Source: Paraspadella gotoi
Lineage: Eukaryota; Chaetognatha
Length of the DNA stretch: 64,000 nt
Direction of reading: 5' to 3'
Assembly (NCBI GenBank): GCA_051294375.1
Contig: CM119267.1
Span: 9,853,458 to 9,917,457, forward strand
The notes under the pieces are model-generated. The model did no database searches, was not told the origin of the DNA, and saw only the letters and a program-made list of their open reading frames with translations. Below, in pieces: positions 11,201 to 21,661 of the stretch; the first letter of the stretch is position 1; each line of letters opens with the position of its first letter. A program made the translations under genes and the position numbers.

Positions 11201-11756
11201 AACCACGCGACTGATGTTGAAACGAAACCTGAGGCCGTCGTCATGGTGCTGAAAAATCGATATGCAATTTACAAAGTCAATAAATTACACTAACCCGCGC
11301 TAAACTTGACGGATTGAGAAAGAGATGCGCGGCGTAGGTCCCGAGAGTTCGACGAGCAAAAACGTGGGTCGAATACCATCGTCGTTTTTCAGAAGACAGG
11401 AACAACGACGATTCGGGTCCTAACATCGGGTCACGCAAAAATATTTTGTTTTCGGCAAAGGATGCTAATGTCATCACAGGCAGATGGCGCCAATGGTCGT
11501 GACGGGAACATGTGAAGATCGGCGCGGGAGCGACGAGATCGGGGTAGCGTTCGAGTAATTGAACGCATTCGCGAAACACGGCGTCTGTCGATGATGTTTT
11601 CGAGACTTCGGGGGAACGGTCCTCGGAATCCACTGTCTCGTTTTCTTTTTTATTTACGGCTTCGGAATCCAGCGACCGGGAGACTTTCCTGATCAGGGCA
11701 GAGGCGGCTTGCGCCAGTATTGGCAGGACCTCTTGGTGGAGAGTCGCCGAAGCCAT
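1..11756 (-). CDS. YME1L1: YME1L-like mitochondrial i-AAA metalloprotease, 3' partial, frameshifted 3' half
   Basis: ATP-dependent zinc metalloprotease of the mitochondrial inner membrane (FtsH/YME1 family), which degrades unassembled or damaged intermembrane-space-facing proteins. 5' exons: 11295-11756 (start [10 protein letters not shown]), 11129-11228 and 10848-11043. These resemble the animal YME1L N-terminus (SFAENK, QSRGFK and AFADGY segments). A 9031-bp intron follows, then exons from 1816 leftwards: a TM segment ([18 protein letters not shown]), Walker A GKPGIGKT near 1500-1527, Walker B FIDEID near 1260-1284, arginine-finger RPGRFD near 1030-1046, and the zinc site HEAGH near 563-586. 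The C-terminal helix runs off the window at base 1. Small introns are clear, for example a 66-bp one with a donor at CAC/GTAAGT. The left portion needs about ten single-base frame corrections (listed in the findings), so it is either a decaying copy or a poorly polished sequence. The key catalytic motifs are intact. Family assignment is firm; functional status is not. Confidence 0.85.
2237..2503 (+). repeat. Dispersed repeat R1, copy 1
   Basis: This ~265-bp unit starts near AAATTGGTACAACCAATATA, contains TTAAGGCCTCCAT and CTCCCAGAGTACCTGG, and ends after AAAAGACCACTCCCTTA. Close copies lie at 22701-22936 (opposite strand) and 61367-61765. No convincing coding capacity is conserved, so it is probably a non-autonomous mobile element. 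The element class is not identified. Confidence 0.75.
2774..2816 (-). ncRNA. Hammerhead-ribozyme-like motif, degenerate copy
   Basis: On the minus strand a CTGATG segment is followed by a short helix (GCTC ... GAGT, seven-base loop), then C, GAAACATGT and C. The flanks AGCG and TGCT can pair as stem I with one G-T wobble. The two adenines expected after CTGATG are missing here, so activity is doubtful. It shares the GAAACATGTCTGCTA segment with the copy at 58667-58711. Confidence 0.35.
3128..3347 (+). repeat. Dispersed repeat R3, copy 1 (inverted-repeat ends)
   Basis: Left end ATTCTGATAGAGCTTAAAAG; the right end is its imperfect reverse complement (CTTTTCAAGCTCTATAAGAAT). The middle carries a GATGATAATGATGATG stretch. 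Related sequence occurs near 42190-42560 and 62090-62320. This looks like a small MITE-like element, with no target duplication resolved. Confidence 0.5.
4555..5730 (+). repeat. Cluster of CT microsatellites
   Basis: Interrupted (CT)n tracts lie at about 4555-4685, 4853-4985, 5150-5245 and 5620-5725. They produce long Ser/Leu-rich or Arg/Glu-rich reading frames on both strands, which I treat as artefacts. The GC-richer stretch between them (4740-4830) holds no gene I can recognise. Confidence 0.9.
5285..5470 (+). repeat. Short tandem repeat, ~27-bp unit
   Basis: Imperfect tandem units of the form AATGAATGACTATCATCGCA repeat about five to six times and then decay. A related array in the opposite orientation lies near 53445-53535 in a different intergenic region. 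Confidence 0.7.
5935..6845 (+). repeat. Tandem ~165-bp units with GGAC tract
   Basis: About four units share CATTTAAACTCATTTCCACT, GATTCCATCGAAACTT, a TCACACACTTTCCTACCCAC core and TCCAATCACGAGTAATTGG. The array ends in a GGACGGACGG-type tract at 6780-6832. Two further units of the same family form the middle of the element at 41146-41932. Confidence 0.75.
8793..8841 (+). ncRNA. Hammerhead-ribozyme-like motif
   Basis: CTGATGA, one extra A, helix GACT ... AGTC with an eight-base loop, then GAAACATGT and C (a GTC cleavage-site triplet). Flanking AAAA and TTTT could form a stem I only with a CCA bulge. It lies just inside the left inverted repeat of the 2.4-kb element. The motif is dispersed, so it is probably part of a retroelement or repeat end. 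Activity is not established. Confidence 0.4.
9660..10315 (+). mobile_element. Foldback element FB1
   Basis: Two arms of about 310 bp are imperfect reverse complements around a centre near 9990. The left arm runs from TAGCTAGATACCCAAGGCGTAG to TCATTAAGTGGGTC; the right arm runs from ACCCACTTAATGAAAGAA to TACGCCTTAATACCCATC. The transcript would form one long hairpin. No coding content is convincing. A truncated relative lies at 16095-16510. Confidence 0.75.
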
Positions 11757-12220
11757 GTTTTTTTTTTTGCTTTTGCTAGACGTGAATTCCGTTTCGTTAA
11801 ATTATTTTACCATGGGAACGATCAAAAAATTAAATCCGACTTGAAAAAATAAATAAAGCATCGTATCGAGCACAATGCTGTTGATCTGTATTGATGAAAC
11901 AAAATTGGAAATAATTCGAATAAGCTAATTAAAACATTAGTTGGGCGTCTGTTAAAAATGGAAAACCAGAAATCGATTTATGAAAAAAAAAATAAAGCAT
12001 TAACATTGAGGTTTCATGATCTGCCATGAATAAAACTTAGTACATTTTAATGCTAACAACTTTATTATCTCTGGAATACTTACACGCTTCGAAAAGATTA
12101 GCAAGAAAAATGCGTTAAAAATTGAGTGGGTTACAATACCTGGAATCCAGTTTAACAACTAATTGGCTAGTACTTGTGAAAATAAATCACAAATATTTAC
12201 ATTTTGGGAATACGAAGAAC
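11757..12220. other. Intergenic gap between YME1L and U1-70K
   Basis: 464 bp of AT-rich DNA containing the 5' flank of YME1L and the 3' flank of U1-70K. A T-run lies directly in front of the YME1L start. I see no gene or repeat. Confidence 0.6.
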
Positions 12221-15200
12221 TTAATTACCATATCCATTACCATAAGCTCTCTCCGTCTCCTGCGAAAAAACGCCCCTTCCATGTCCGTAATCCATGACTC
12301 TGGGGTGACTGGCGGGCTCGGCCTCGGCCTGCATCCCGGGGATTTCCGGTTTGACGTCCTGGGCGTTCCAATCGCCGCCGGGTTCGCCTCCCCAGTGGCC
12401 GTCCCCGTTCTCGCCGCCGTCGTACTCCCTCGCGCGCATCATCTCCTCCTGGTCCATCATCTCGTTCATCTCTTGCTGCATGCGAAGTCGTCGGGCTTCG
12501 GCCTCCGGGTCGGCGTCGGCGTCGGCCGGTTCTGTCTTCACTTCCGGCCGATCGCGCCTCTCCCGGGAACGGCTCCGACGGCGTTTCCGGTCGCGAGAAC
12601 GGCTCCGCTTCCTCTTGCGATCCCGACTGCGACTCCTCTTGCGGTCGCGATCACGATCGCGGTCCTTCTTACCGCCGTCCTCGGTCGGGGGCGCTACTGG
12701 CGTCCCGTCCTCGTTCATTTCGATCTTCGTGACTTCGACCTCGGTTCCGTCCTCGTTTCTACCCGCGCGATCCTTGGAACGAGATCGTCGTCGTCGATCG
12801 CGTTCTCGACTTCCGCCGCGATCCCTATCTCGCGCCCCGCGTTCCCGGCCACGTTCGCGGTCCCTGTCGCGGTCGCGCCGTTCTCGAGATCTGGAACGTC
12901 GGCGTTCGAGGGGTGGTCGGTCCCGTGGTCGATCGCGACCTCGATCCCGATCGCGCATATCGTCGTGTATCGGGTGAAACTCTTCGCGACCTAAAAAAGA
13001 AAAAAAACGAGATAATAGAAACATACGTACTTAAAACAAAGTTCTTGGTAATTTTTTTTTTTTGCTGTTTACCTGAATATTTGGTGCAGATCTCCGGCGG
13101 TCCTTTGCGTGTACCGCCGAGGCCGCCACCCAACCTCCGTGGAAGCCATCCTTTGACCGTTCTCGCTCTCTCCACATCCACCAAAACTCGACGCCCGTCT
13201 ATTTTCTTACCATCCGCGTGTTTGTAGGCAGCTGGGAAGCGAGGAGGCGATAACAATACCAGTTATTGCGGAAGTTAAGTCGGTTTCCGCGAGATGATCA
13301 CCCAGGACGAATTTTAAATAAAAATACTTGAACTTACCGCACGAGAGAGAGAGAAAGGGAGAGAGAAAAGGGAGAGAAAGAGAAAAGGGAGGGAGAGAGA
13401 GAAAAGGGAGGGAGAGAGGAAAAGGGAGGGAGAGAGAGAAAAGGGAGGGAGAGAGAGAAAAGGAGGGAGAGAGAGAAAGGAGGGAGAGAGAGAAAAAAAG
13501 GGAGAAGAGAGAAAGGAGAGAGGGGGGGGGGGGAGAGGAGAGAGAGAGAGGAGGAGAGTAGAGAGAGAGAGAGAGAGAGAGAGAGACTATCTTTATATGT
13601 ATTAGACAATTCAACTCATGGTATCAAAGAAGAGCGCTCTCCACCGCTTTTCAAAAGCCGATTCACATAACCTTCCTGGTCTACGGAATTCTCTCTTTGC
13701 CAGAAGGGGGGGGCACCGTATTTTTTCTTCATTAGCAGGAAAAGAGTATAAAGCTATAACACTTTTTTGCCTAGACCCTAGCAACCACAACTAAACTGAC
13801 TTTGTTCCAAAAGCTTTTTAACGATATCTCACCTATATCGAAGATGGATTTCAACAGCAGATTTTTTAAAAGTTTTTGTTTGTTTGTATTTTGGGTTTGA
13901 TGGTGAAGCGAAGTGAGTTTGTGTCGCAATCCACAAAAACCCGTTGACAACCTTACATTATTCTCACCCATTATTTGGTCTTAATTCTTTTTTATATTAG
14001 CTGTCGGACTCAGCATGAAACTTACCAAAAAATGACCGATTTACAAATAAGAGTTTCAATAATATCTTGTTATAATTTTTTTTAAAAAATTTAAATTTAA
14101 AAAGTTAAAACTTTAAAAAATCAAATATATTTGAAGAAAAAAAAATATTTATCTGCATATGAACCATACTTATCTGCCTTACCATCTCCGAAATACAAAC
14201 CTACCAAACTCGAGAGAGCTGCTGATTCTTTGAAAAGCCTTTAAATCGGCCTTAACGATCATCAGTGTTTGCCATTTCTGTCACAAGATCAACAAAGAGT
14301 TGCAGGTTAATCATGTCAAATAAAAAGTTTGAGCCTAGGAAAGACCCAACGAATAAATATTTAACAATGTTTACCTGGCAACTTACCATGACCTACATTC
14401 AACTACATACAATAACATTCACAATCATCGGACCCCCGGATAGAAAACAAAAAAATAATTTGAAATTGAAACCTAGAAAACCATTTGTAACCTCCAAACG
14501 GGCAAAACAAATGTCAACGAAAAAGGCCTTAAACTTATAAATCGGACACCTTTACTGTTAAGTGTTGCTTTGTCATTGAATTTTAAAAATTTCCGAAATT
14601 TGAAATCATAAGTTTACGTAGTTGATTTTACTGCGTATGATGTATGGGCACCTTTTACACAATACTCGTTTTTTGATTTCAAAACTTTTCATATATGGAA
14701 AGGTCTACTGCGTATCTTTTTTGGTTTAGGTCCAAATTCGACACTTCCGACACTCTTCAGAGGGTCACATTATTCGAGACACCACTTGTTTATGTAAATC
14801 GAAACTTCAGACCCGTTACTTATCATTATAATTTATATGGCCTACATATTTTTTTTATCATGATTTGAACATAGATCGATCCGTGGGTCCGATCAATAAG
14901 CAGAGGTAAGCAATTAAAGAACCATCGACTTACAGTGCATGTCCCGCTCGTGCTCATACTCGATGAAGGCGTAGCCCCTGGGCTTGCCAGAGTTGGCGTC
15001 GTTGACCATTCGAATCCTCTTGATGGGACCGTAGGTCTCGAACTCACGACGAAGCTTGGACTCGGACGAGTCGTAGTTGATTCGTCCCACGAAGAGAGTC
15101 TTAAAAGGGTCGCCGCTGGCGTTGGTGTCCGTGTGGGGATCCCAAAGAGCCAAGTCCTTGAGAAGAAGAGGGAAAGACCCGGAATAAACTACTACGAATG

Positions 15201-15590
15201 ATATTAATAGGGGAGAATAAATTAAAAAAAATCACCTGCTCCAACTTGTACTCGTTGGCTTCGGCTTTCTCCTTTCGTTTCCTCTCGAGTCGCTCCTCGC
15301 GAGTCTCCGATCGAGTCGGGTCAGGGGTGTCGGCGGGATCCTCGAAATTAGCCAAAAACGCACCGACTCCATGGTATGGGTCTCGTCGTTTTTCGTGGGT
15401 TAGCTTACCGACTGCGAATTAAGAAGATTAAAAAAGCGCATAAAACAATATATTATTAAAATTCCAGCATCATTCAGGCCATATCGGTTACTAGAAGTAA
15501 ATTGGAGGAGTACTTACCTGGTGGTCGATAAGGAATGGGATCGCGAGGAGCGAACAAAGCGAGGAGGTTCGGGGGCAAAAACGCCGTCAT
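12221..15590 (-). CDS. SNRNP70: U1 small nuclear ribonucleoprotein 70 kDa (U1-70K)
   Basis: Core U1 snRNP protein that binds U1 snRNA stem-loop I and helps recognise 5' splice sites in the nucleus. Five exons: 15518-15590, 15236-15411, 14934-15156, 13073-13231 and 12221-12990, joining to 466 aa. The protein begins [20 protein letters not shown], near-identical to animal U1-70K. A basic linker ([14 protein letters not shown]) follows, then an RRM with RNP2 TLFVGRINY and RNP1 RGYAFIEY. Conserved [20 protein letters not shown] comes next, and the C-terminal half is an Arg-Asp/Arg-Glu/Arg-Ser tail. The splice join restores the family-typical [13 protein letters not shown] 1.7-kb intron (13232-14933) holds a GA microsatellite; the other introns are short. 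Start chosen from homology. Very secure. Confidence 0.96.
13232..14933 (-). other. Long U1-70K intron
   Basis: 1.7-kb intron between the two RRM exons, bounded by donor CACT/GTAAGTC at 14933 and acceptor CTTCCCAG at 13232. Apart from the GA microsatellite it is ordinary AT-rich sequence. I see no second gene or RNA in it. Confidence 0.7.
13340..13590 (+). repeat. GA-rich microsatellite
   Basis: About 250 bases of almost pure purine on the plus strand (GA and GGGA units, with a run of G near 13521-13532). It lies in the U1-70K intron and so appears as a polypyrimidine tract in the transcript, about 110 bp upstream of the acceptor-side exon. Overlapping long reading frames are low-complexity artefacts. 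Confidence 0.9.
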
Positions 15591-16094
15591 TATGTTCGCC
15601 TTACGCCAATACACCCGCTATTGATGGGTGTGGTCAGAAAATTAATGGAACTAAATATGAAAAACGCATATCAGTAACTGACACGAAATATGTATATAGG
15701 TAATATTAAACACGACGTATTACGAAATGACGTATTTAGCAGCAATTGTAAAGAAAAGAGACGTAAAAAGTCACTGGTCCAAGATATTGTCAAAAGTCGA
15801 TAAAAATTGTTTTCGTTGCAATTCATAGGAACAATTGGCTTCTTTTTTGGCTTTAAGGTTTATTAATCTCAAACGTCATAGCATCAGGAATCTGAAATCT
15901 GAGAGAAATGAAAGGCAGGCATAATGGAAGCGACGGGAATCGTAGAGGCGCTGATCTGGACAATGATGAAAACAAGAGGCTCGTTAGACTGAGCGCTTAC
16001 AGTCACTTAGAGGTAGAAGCTTAAGGCTTATAGTTATAGGTACACTGACAGACTGAACCGTCTGAGTGAATACTTAAGTATAACTAAACTAACA

Positions 16095-16510
16095 AATCTG
16101 GATTTCTTGCAAAAAGTTAACTTAAGAAAGTATAATTCTTTTTTAAAAATTATTTCAAGTTTATTTCAAGTTGGTTAAAAATATAAAAACTATATTTAAG
16201 ACGCCGATTTTTAATTTTCGGTTTAAAAATATAGTTTTTTAAAAATTTTAACCTACTTAATAACAATCTTTGAAAAAGATTTATCTTTTATCAACTTTTA
16301 ACGAAAAATCTGAATCTGTTCTCAGAATTAAAAAAAAAAATTTAAATTTTGACATTATATATTTTGTCATTAACTATACACAAAATAAGCTGACTGGGCT
16401 ACTATATTTATAAAAAAACAAACTACAGATTAATATTAACTAATATAATAGTTTTTAAAATATAACTGCTAAATTTTGATTCCAAACTTTCACTTCACTC
16501 TAATATACAG
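16095..16510 (+). mobile_element. Truncated foldback element FB2
   Basis: Centred near 16210, with a short left arm (about 120 bp) and a longer right arm. It shares AAATCTGGATT, AAAAGTT and the central CTATATTTAAG/AATATAG segments with FB1 at 9660-10315. It appears to be a diverged, left-truncated member of the same family. Confidence 0.5.
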
Positions 16511-17234
16511 GTAGGTCCAGGTCTATTGGGACTAACTTCAAGCGCTTACAGCTCGATAACGGTTTATGGTATAAGAAAAAAGGGAATATAGGTTAATTTC
16601 CCTATCAATCGATACTTTTTACATAACTCTTTACAAAACTTTAGGAAATTTTTGCACAACTCAAGAAGAAAGGCAACTTCTGAAATTTGACCGCGGAGTT
16701 TCTCTGACTGTAATCCCCCTGTATATGCCGCCTTTTCTTGGTTTTCTTGGTTTTACATATATTGTATTTTATTTTATTTATTTTAAACTTAGTTCCCAAA
16801 GATATGGACCTCCTTGTAAATTATTTCTAATTTCTATTAATTCTTCGCAGTGATTAAGGCCAGGGATCAGTCAATTTTAACTAGATACCTCATATGAGAG
16901 CTAATTTTAATTGATTTTTTTATATATTTTTATGCCAGTCCCTGGAGGATGATGTCAATATTCACTTGCAAAAAACCGTTTTAAAATTCCTACAATAGTT
17001 TCCGAGATATGGTCATAAACGTCAGCCTTCAAAGGCAAAATTTATCAGAATAAAATTTTCGAGTTTCTCTAAAGATTTCTGACGCGCTAGTACTAACTAT
17101 TTAAAAAAAAGAGGAAACGTTTTGCTGATTTCTTAAAGCAAAAGCCATAAATGAGCAAGACAATGTGTACATCTGAAAGTGATAGGTCTCTAGATGACAA
17201 AATTTTTTTCTTTAAGTATTATTTTAAAATTAAA

Positions 17235-18441
17235 GTATTGTACCAATAGGATTAAGTGAGATACTCCCGCTTTGCCGAAATTTTTATTTAACAAAGATTT
17301 GTACTGCGTAGTTCAAATCCTTAGTTCTCCGATTGTAAAAAAAGTTATTTTCTTGGATAACTTTTGAAAGAAAAGAGATAGCAAGGTGAGTGTGGTATCA
17401 AATTAAAGCCCTAATCATGGGACACCTTTCTCAAAGAGTTTAATTAAATTTCATATATAAATCTTTACACAGCTTTTGTTTAAATCATAGTTAAAAGTAT
17501 AACAATTTTTTGTGTTAAAAATTGCGATGAAGGCATATGAATTTTTTTGTTTTTCTTTTGTGATTTGAAAAAGGGAAGACTGAATTACATTTTGATTACC
17601 ATTAAATTTTCTCTACTGCATAAAATTGCTTGTATTTTTCAGTTAAAGTAAAAAACAAGCAAAAATTTATGTAGTAGCTTGATAAAATGTCTTTTTAAAT
17701 ATGAAAAATGATAAATACAAAAATGTTTTAAGCTTGATATAAACAGTCTGGACATCGACCTTCTTGCCTGTGAAAAAAAAATCGTCACTTTTCATTATCT
17801 TCAACTGCAAACAAAAAGCTTGACAAACTGCTTGTTTATCATAATAAAAATTTAAAAAATTACATAGCTGGCGACATATTTGACAAAGCAAGACATCATT
17901 GTGTTAAATTGTATTGATAATTTCTTTTAAATAGAAAAAAAGAGAAATTTTTATATCTTTCTTTTTATTTCTTCTTAAATCAAAATTTCAGCGAAGGAAA
18001 AAAAAAATAAAATCTACTCATCTTGAATGTCATCGTTTACTGACTAAAAGGTAGAATTTTTAATTCGCCCTTTTGCCCCCAAGCCCCTAGACATGGAAGT
18101 GCCCAAAACTTTAAAAAACATTTTTACTTGATGTGCATACAAGGCGGAACCCGCATTCTGAATTTTTGTATTTTCCCTTTCAAACATATTAAATAAAAAT
18201 AATTATTTGCGAGATGTTTGACATTGACAATGCCGCTGGTAAGGCTTCGTTACCCCACTTCCCGAATGAATTTTTAAACGAGGTTTTTTTTCCGTCTATT
18301 TGAGACATAACACTAACTTTTGGTATTACTAGTTTTTCAATTTACACAATCTACTTCCCGTAATCAGCGAAACGTTTAGCGTGTCAAAAAAATAGGGTAA
18401 AAAAAGAGTAAAACGTTCTGACAAATTTAAAAATCGATGGA
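17235..18441 (-). repeat. ~1.2-kb duplicated unit, copy A (without insertions)
   Basis: Its minus strand aligns by eye with 40990-43440 of the plus strand. Shared landmarks include GTTATGTCTC, AAATTC/GGGAAGTGGGGTAAC, CAATTTAACACAATGATGTC, TATGTCGCCAGCTATGTAA, AAGAAGGT and CTAAGGATTTGAACTACG. The other copy has two extra inserts that this copy lacks. Weak reading frames conserved between copies (around GCCAGC and CAAGCTTTTTGTTTGCA) are broken, so any coding role is unproven. Confidence 0.7.
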
Positions 18442-19303
18442 GGAATCTATTTTAACATTACGAGAACTTTATATACTATATTAAAATTTAAATACCCCTT
18501 CGCATCTCTCTCGTAAGTATTCCAGAAAAAATGAATGGTTTTTTCCCAAAATTTGGAATATAAGTATTTTTAATTTCCCAGTAAAAACTGTTTCTTTAGG
18601 GTATGCTCAATTTTTACAACCATTTTTTTTCTTTTGGTAAACCTAGATTTTTAAGTTAAGACTGTTTTTAAAGAGAAAATTCTGAGTTGCAATGACGTCA
18701 TCGCATGTCTCGACTATGATGTTGTTCATAAAAATACGCTACTCCGTTTGGACTCCAACTCTTCTGATAGGTTTCTTTTATTTTATATAGTAATAAAAAG
18801 ATCGAATAAATGGCAATAGATTTGAAAAAAAGAGAAAGTGAATACATTTTCAGAATCGTCAGGTCTACTTTCTGAATATCTGCTCGGTTTCAGTGTATTT
18901 CGAAGTTTAAATTGTTGTGTTCATTCAAAAATATCTCAATTAATTCTGCTTGACGACCTTTTATTGCTAGAAGATACTATATGGTCAAAAGGACAAATCT
19001 AACTCCTACATAAATTGTGTTTGTTTTACTTAATTTTCCGCAAACCAATTACTAAAAAAAGGGCCATCATTTTAGTATCCAAGTGAATTGTAATAATTTA
19101 TGAAGACAAAAACAAAACAAAAAACAGCGCACGACCAATAAATTAGCCTATGAGTTAACGCTATTTATTGCTGAGCGATAATTATTTGCCTCAACTATCG
19201 CATCGTGAGCGTGTAATGCACGTCTACTAGCAGCAGTTTCTTTCTGAGCCGAACAAACAACTGGCTGCTGCGGAGAACCGTTATCAGTCAGCTCAGTAGT
19301 TTT

Positions 19304-21130
19304 TCAGGAATTACAAAGGTTTTCGGCATGCTTTTTAACATGTTTTGAGAGGTTGCTTTTGTCTACGCACTTATAGTCACACCAGTTGCAGGTGTACTTT
19401 TTTTCACCCGTGTGAATCCTTCTGTGTGATTCCATATTGCGTTTTTCTGCAAATTTTTTTTCACAAAAGTCGCACTTATAATCTTTTCGTAGTTCGTGAA
19501 CTGTTCGTTTGTGTCGAAGGAGTCCACTACGGTTAAAAAACTGCATGGTGCAGCTCTCGCACACGTGATCTCGCTTCCCCTATTACATAAAGAACGGCAA
19601 CGATTAAAGGCAACCTATAAGTGATTTGAACAGTTCGTTCTTTAACCTGATGAACTGCTTGTTCGTGTTTCGTTAAATCTCTGTTATTAACGGTCGCGTA
19701 AGAACATAGTTGACACTGAAATTGCGAACTTGTTAACAGTTAAGAAATTAACAAATTACTGACAGGGTCACACACCTTGAAGGGTTTATTCTTTGTATGA
19801 GCATCTTGGATATGCCGTTTTAAAATACATTTTAGCGGAAACTAAAGAATTAAAGTGTGTTAAAAACAGATTATTTGTAGGATGTGCTCATATAGCACTA
19901 ACCGACTAAGACATCCATTTCACCTTTTTGTTGCACGATTCACATTCAAAGGGACGGGAATTAGAGTGTCGAACTTTGACATGAAGATTATGCTTTCCCT
20001 TGGATGTAAAGCCGCGACCGCAAAACCCGCAACTAAATTTGATCTCCGTGCTGTGTACTGCTCGTTCGTGGGAGTGCAACGTTCCTGGCAACCGAAAAAT
20101 AATTTCTACAAAAGATGCCTTCGAGCCCAATAAATCATCTTAACGTAAAACCTAAGGTGGCAAAGTGTTTGTGGCACTTTTCGCAAGAAAAGGGTGTCTC
20201 GCCGACTCCGTGAACCTGAGCCTGGTGAATCTTGAGAGTCTGCTTCTTGGGATAAGCCTTGTCACACTCTGGATAGTCGCATCGGAACTTCGCCGATTCT
20301 TCATTGTGCTTTAGAAGAATGTGATCAACATAATTTTGATTCGTCCGGAATTCATCTGTACACAGAGGACAGAAAATAGTTTTCGGTTTTCTTCCGGGTT
20401 TTTTGCGGTTCTTTTTGCGATGCTTATTTTTCGAACTGACATTTGAGTCAACTCCACGAGATGGGCCATCTTTGGCTAAATCGACTGACCCAACAACAGT
20501 GGCTCCAACATCAACGGAGGCATGTGGAGGTGGTTTGGCGGAGGTAAGAGGTTCCTTAGCAGAATTTTCGAATCCAACCTCTTTTTCAGATATTTTCGCC
20601 TTCGCGAAATCCTGACACGCGGCACAAGTGGGCGTTCCTTGCGCGTCAATTGTCCAATCAACGGCGTCCGTCGTCCCGCATGTGAAGCATTTTAAGATCA
20701 TTTTTTCCCGCAAGGCACGCTCTGCTGGATCATCGCTCTCTAGATTCAGGGAATCCCGGGTTCCGTCGAAGCATTGAAGCAGCTGCACTACTTGTCGCGC
20801 ATTGGAAAGTGACAACGTCATCAGGAACTCTGGCTCCGACTGCACCGTATGTGGGGTCTTGCGAAAAAGCTCGCAGGGAAAGGAGGGATCTGATGCGTTG
20901 GTGGGCGCTTTTTCGATGTTTTTAAACTGAAATAAAACTGTCTGCTGCCACGAGGTCGTCCAAGAGGAAAAGTCAAACCCAGCTCGTGCGAGGACGAAGG
21001 AGAGAGGGTGGTCAGAGAGACGATGGAGGCTCCAACCAAAGGGTAAGGAGGAAGAAAAAACCGACATGAGACTAACAACTGGGTGCCCGCAGTCAGCCTC
21101 ACCGATGGAGGGGGTCGTTGAACCTTTCAT
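19304..21130 (-). CDS. C2H2 zinc-finger protein
   Basis: Probable nuclear DNA-binding protein; no ortholog recognised. Exons 20152-21130, 19924-20084, 19776-19841, 19647-19715 and 19304-19579 join to 516 aa. The N-terminal part has a CFTC ... CAAC paired-cysteine motif (about residues 150-170) and a basic KNKHRKKNRKKPGRKPK stretch. These precede about nine C2H2 fingers, starting at FCPLCTDEF and ending at YTCNWCDYKC, including one classical HTGEKKY linker. The splice joins complete fingers, e.g. CESCNKK joined to FPLKC. The first ~65 residues are less certain, because an internal intron could be missed. A TTTTCCTTCTAG acceptor-like site lies 9 bases before the chosen ATG. Confidence 0.8.
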
Positions 21131-21661
21131 ACTCGATGACTAGAAGGAAAAGTTTGCAAAATTAAAATAGCAAAACAGATGAATGAGTCGTTAAAATAGT
21201 TAAGTTAAAGACGCTATCTACAGACCTCCCTCAACCCGAGAAAAAAACCTGTGAAATATCGACAGAATTCGCGTTCACAAGTTAGAATCTCAGGGAAAGG
21301 GCAATCGCTTTCAATAATAAATACACAAAATTTCTTCACCGATTTGGGTTTGTTTTTGTTTTTTTTGTGCCTTCCCTTTTTTAAAATTAGTTTCGTTGAT
21401 GTTATTCTAATAAAAATATAAATTGTAAAATCATTCAACAGCAACAAAAACATTAAAAGCTAAAACTGGAAAGCAAACATTTAAATAACTTTCATGTATC
21501 GATAATGGATCTGCATCCAATTATTTTAATAAATTACATGTATTAGATTAGTAACAATAAAAATAAACTCAACCAGAACCAATCGATAACAACTCAACCC
21601 AAGAAACCGCAAATGGAAGTTAAAATATGAATGGAAAAGTTTTTGGATGTAAATAAATAAT
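21131..21661. other. Intergenic gap, sarcoglycan to zinc-finger gene
   Basis: 531 bp of AT-rich sequence that should include the sarcoglycan 3' UTR. No gene is supported. A pyrimidine-rich AG lies immediately before the zinc-finger start. Confidence 0.6.

Larger units (their letters stand above)
15591..19303. other. Repeat-bearing intergenic region
   Basis: 3.7 kb between the U1-70K start and the zinc-finger stop. It contains a truncated foldback (16095-16510) and one copy of a ~1.2-kb unit shared with the aspartic-protease intron (17235-18441). The rest (15591-16094, 16511-17234 and 18442-19303) is AT-rich with no supportable gene. Confidence 0.7.

Noticed and set aside
12122-12994. 290-aa plus-strand frame opposite the U1-70K tail
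   Set aside because: Antisense shadow of the Arg/Asp/Glu-rich C-terminal exon; composition follows the sense codons.
13207-13614. Ser/Leu/Pro-rich and Arg/Glu/Gly-rich frames in the U1-70K intron
   Set aside because: Same microsatellite artefact. The region is clearly intronic from the U1-70K exon joins.
17667-17891. 74-aa frame with a counterpart at 42827-43036
   Set aside because: The similarity comes from the duplicated repeat unit. Frames are broken differently in the two copies and the composition is Phe/Tyr/Lys-rich, as expected for AT-rich DNA.
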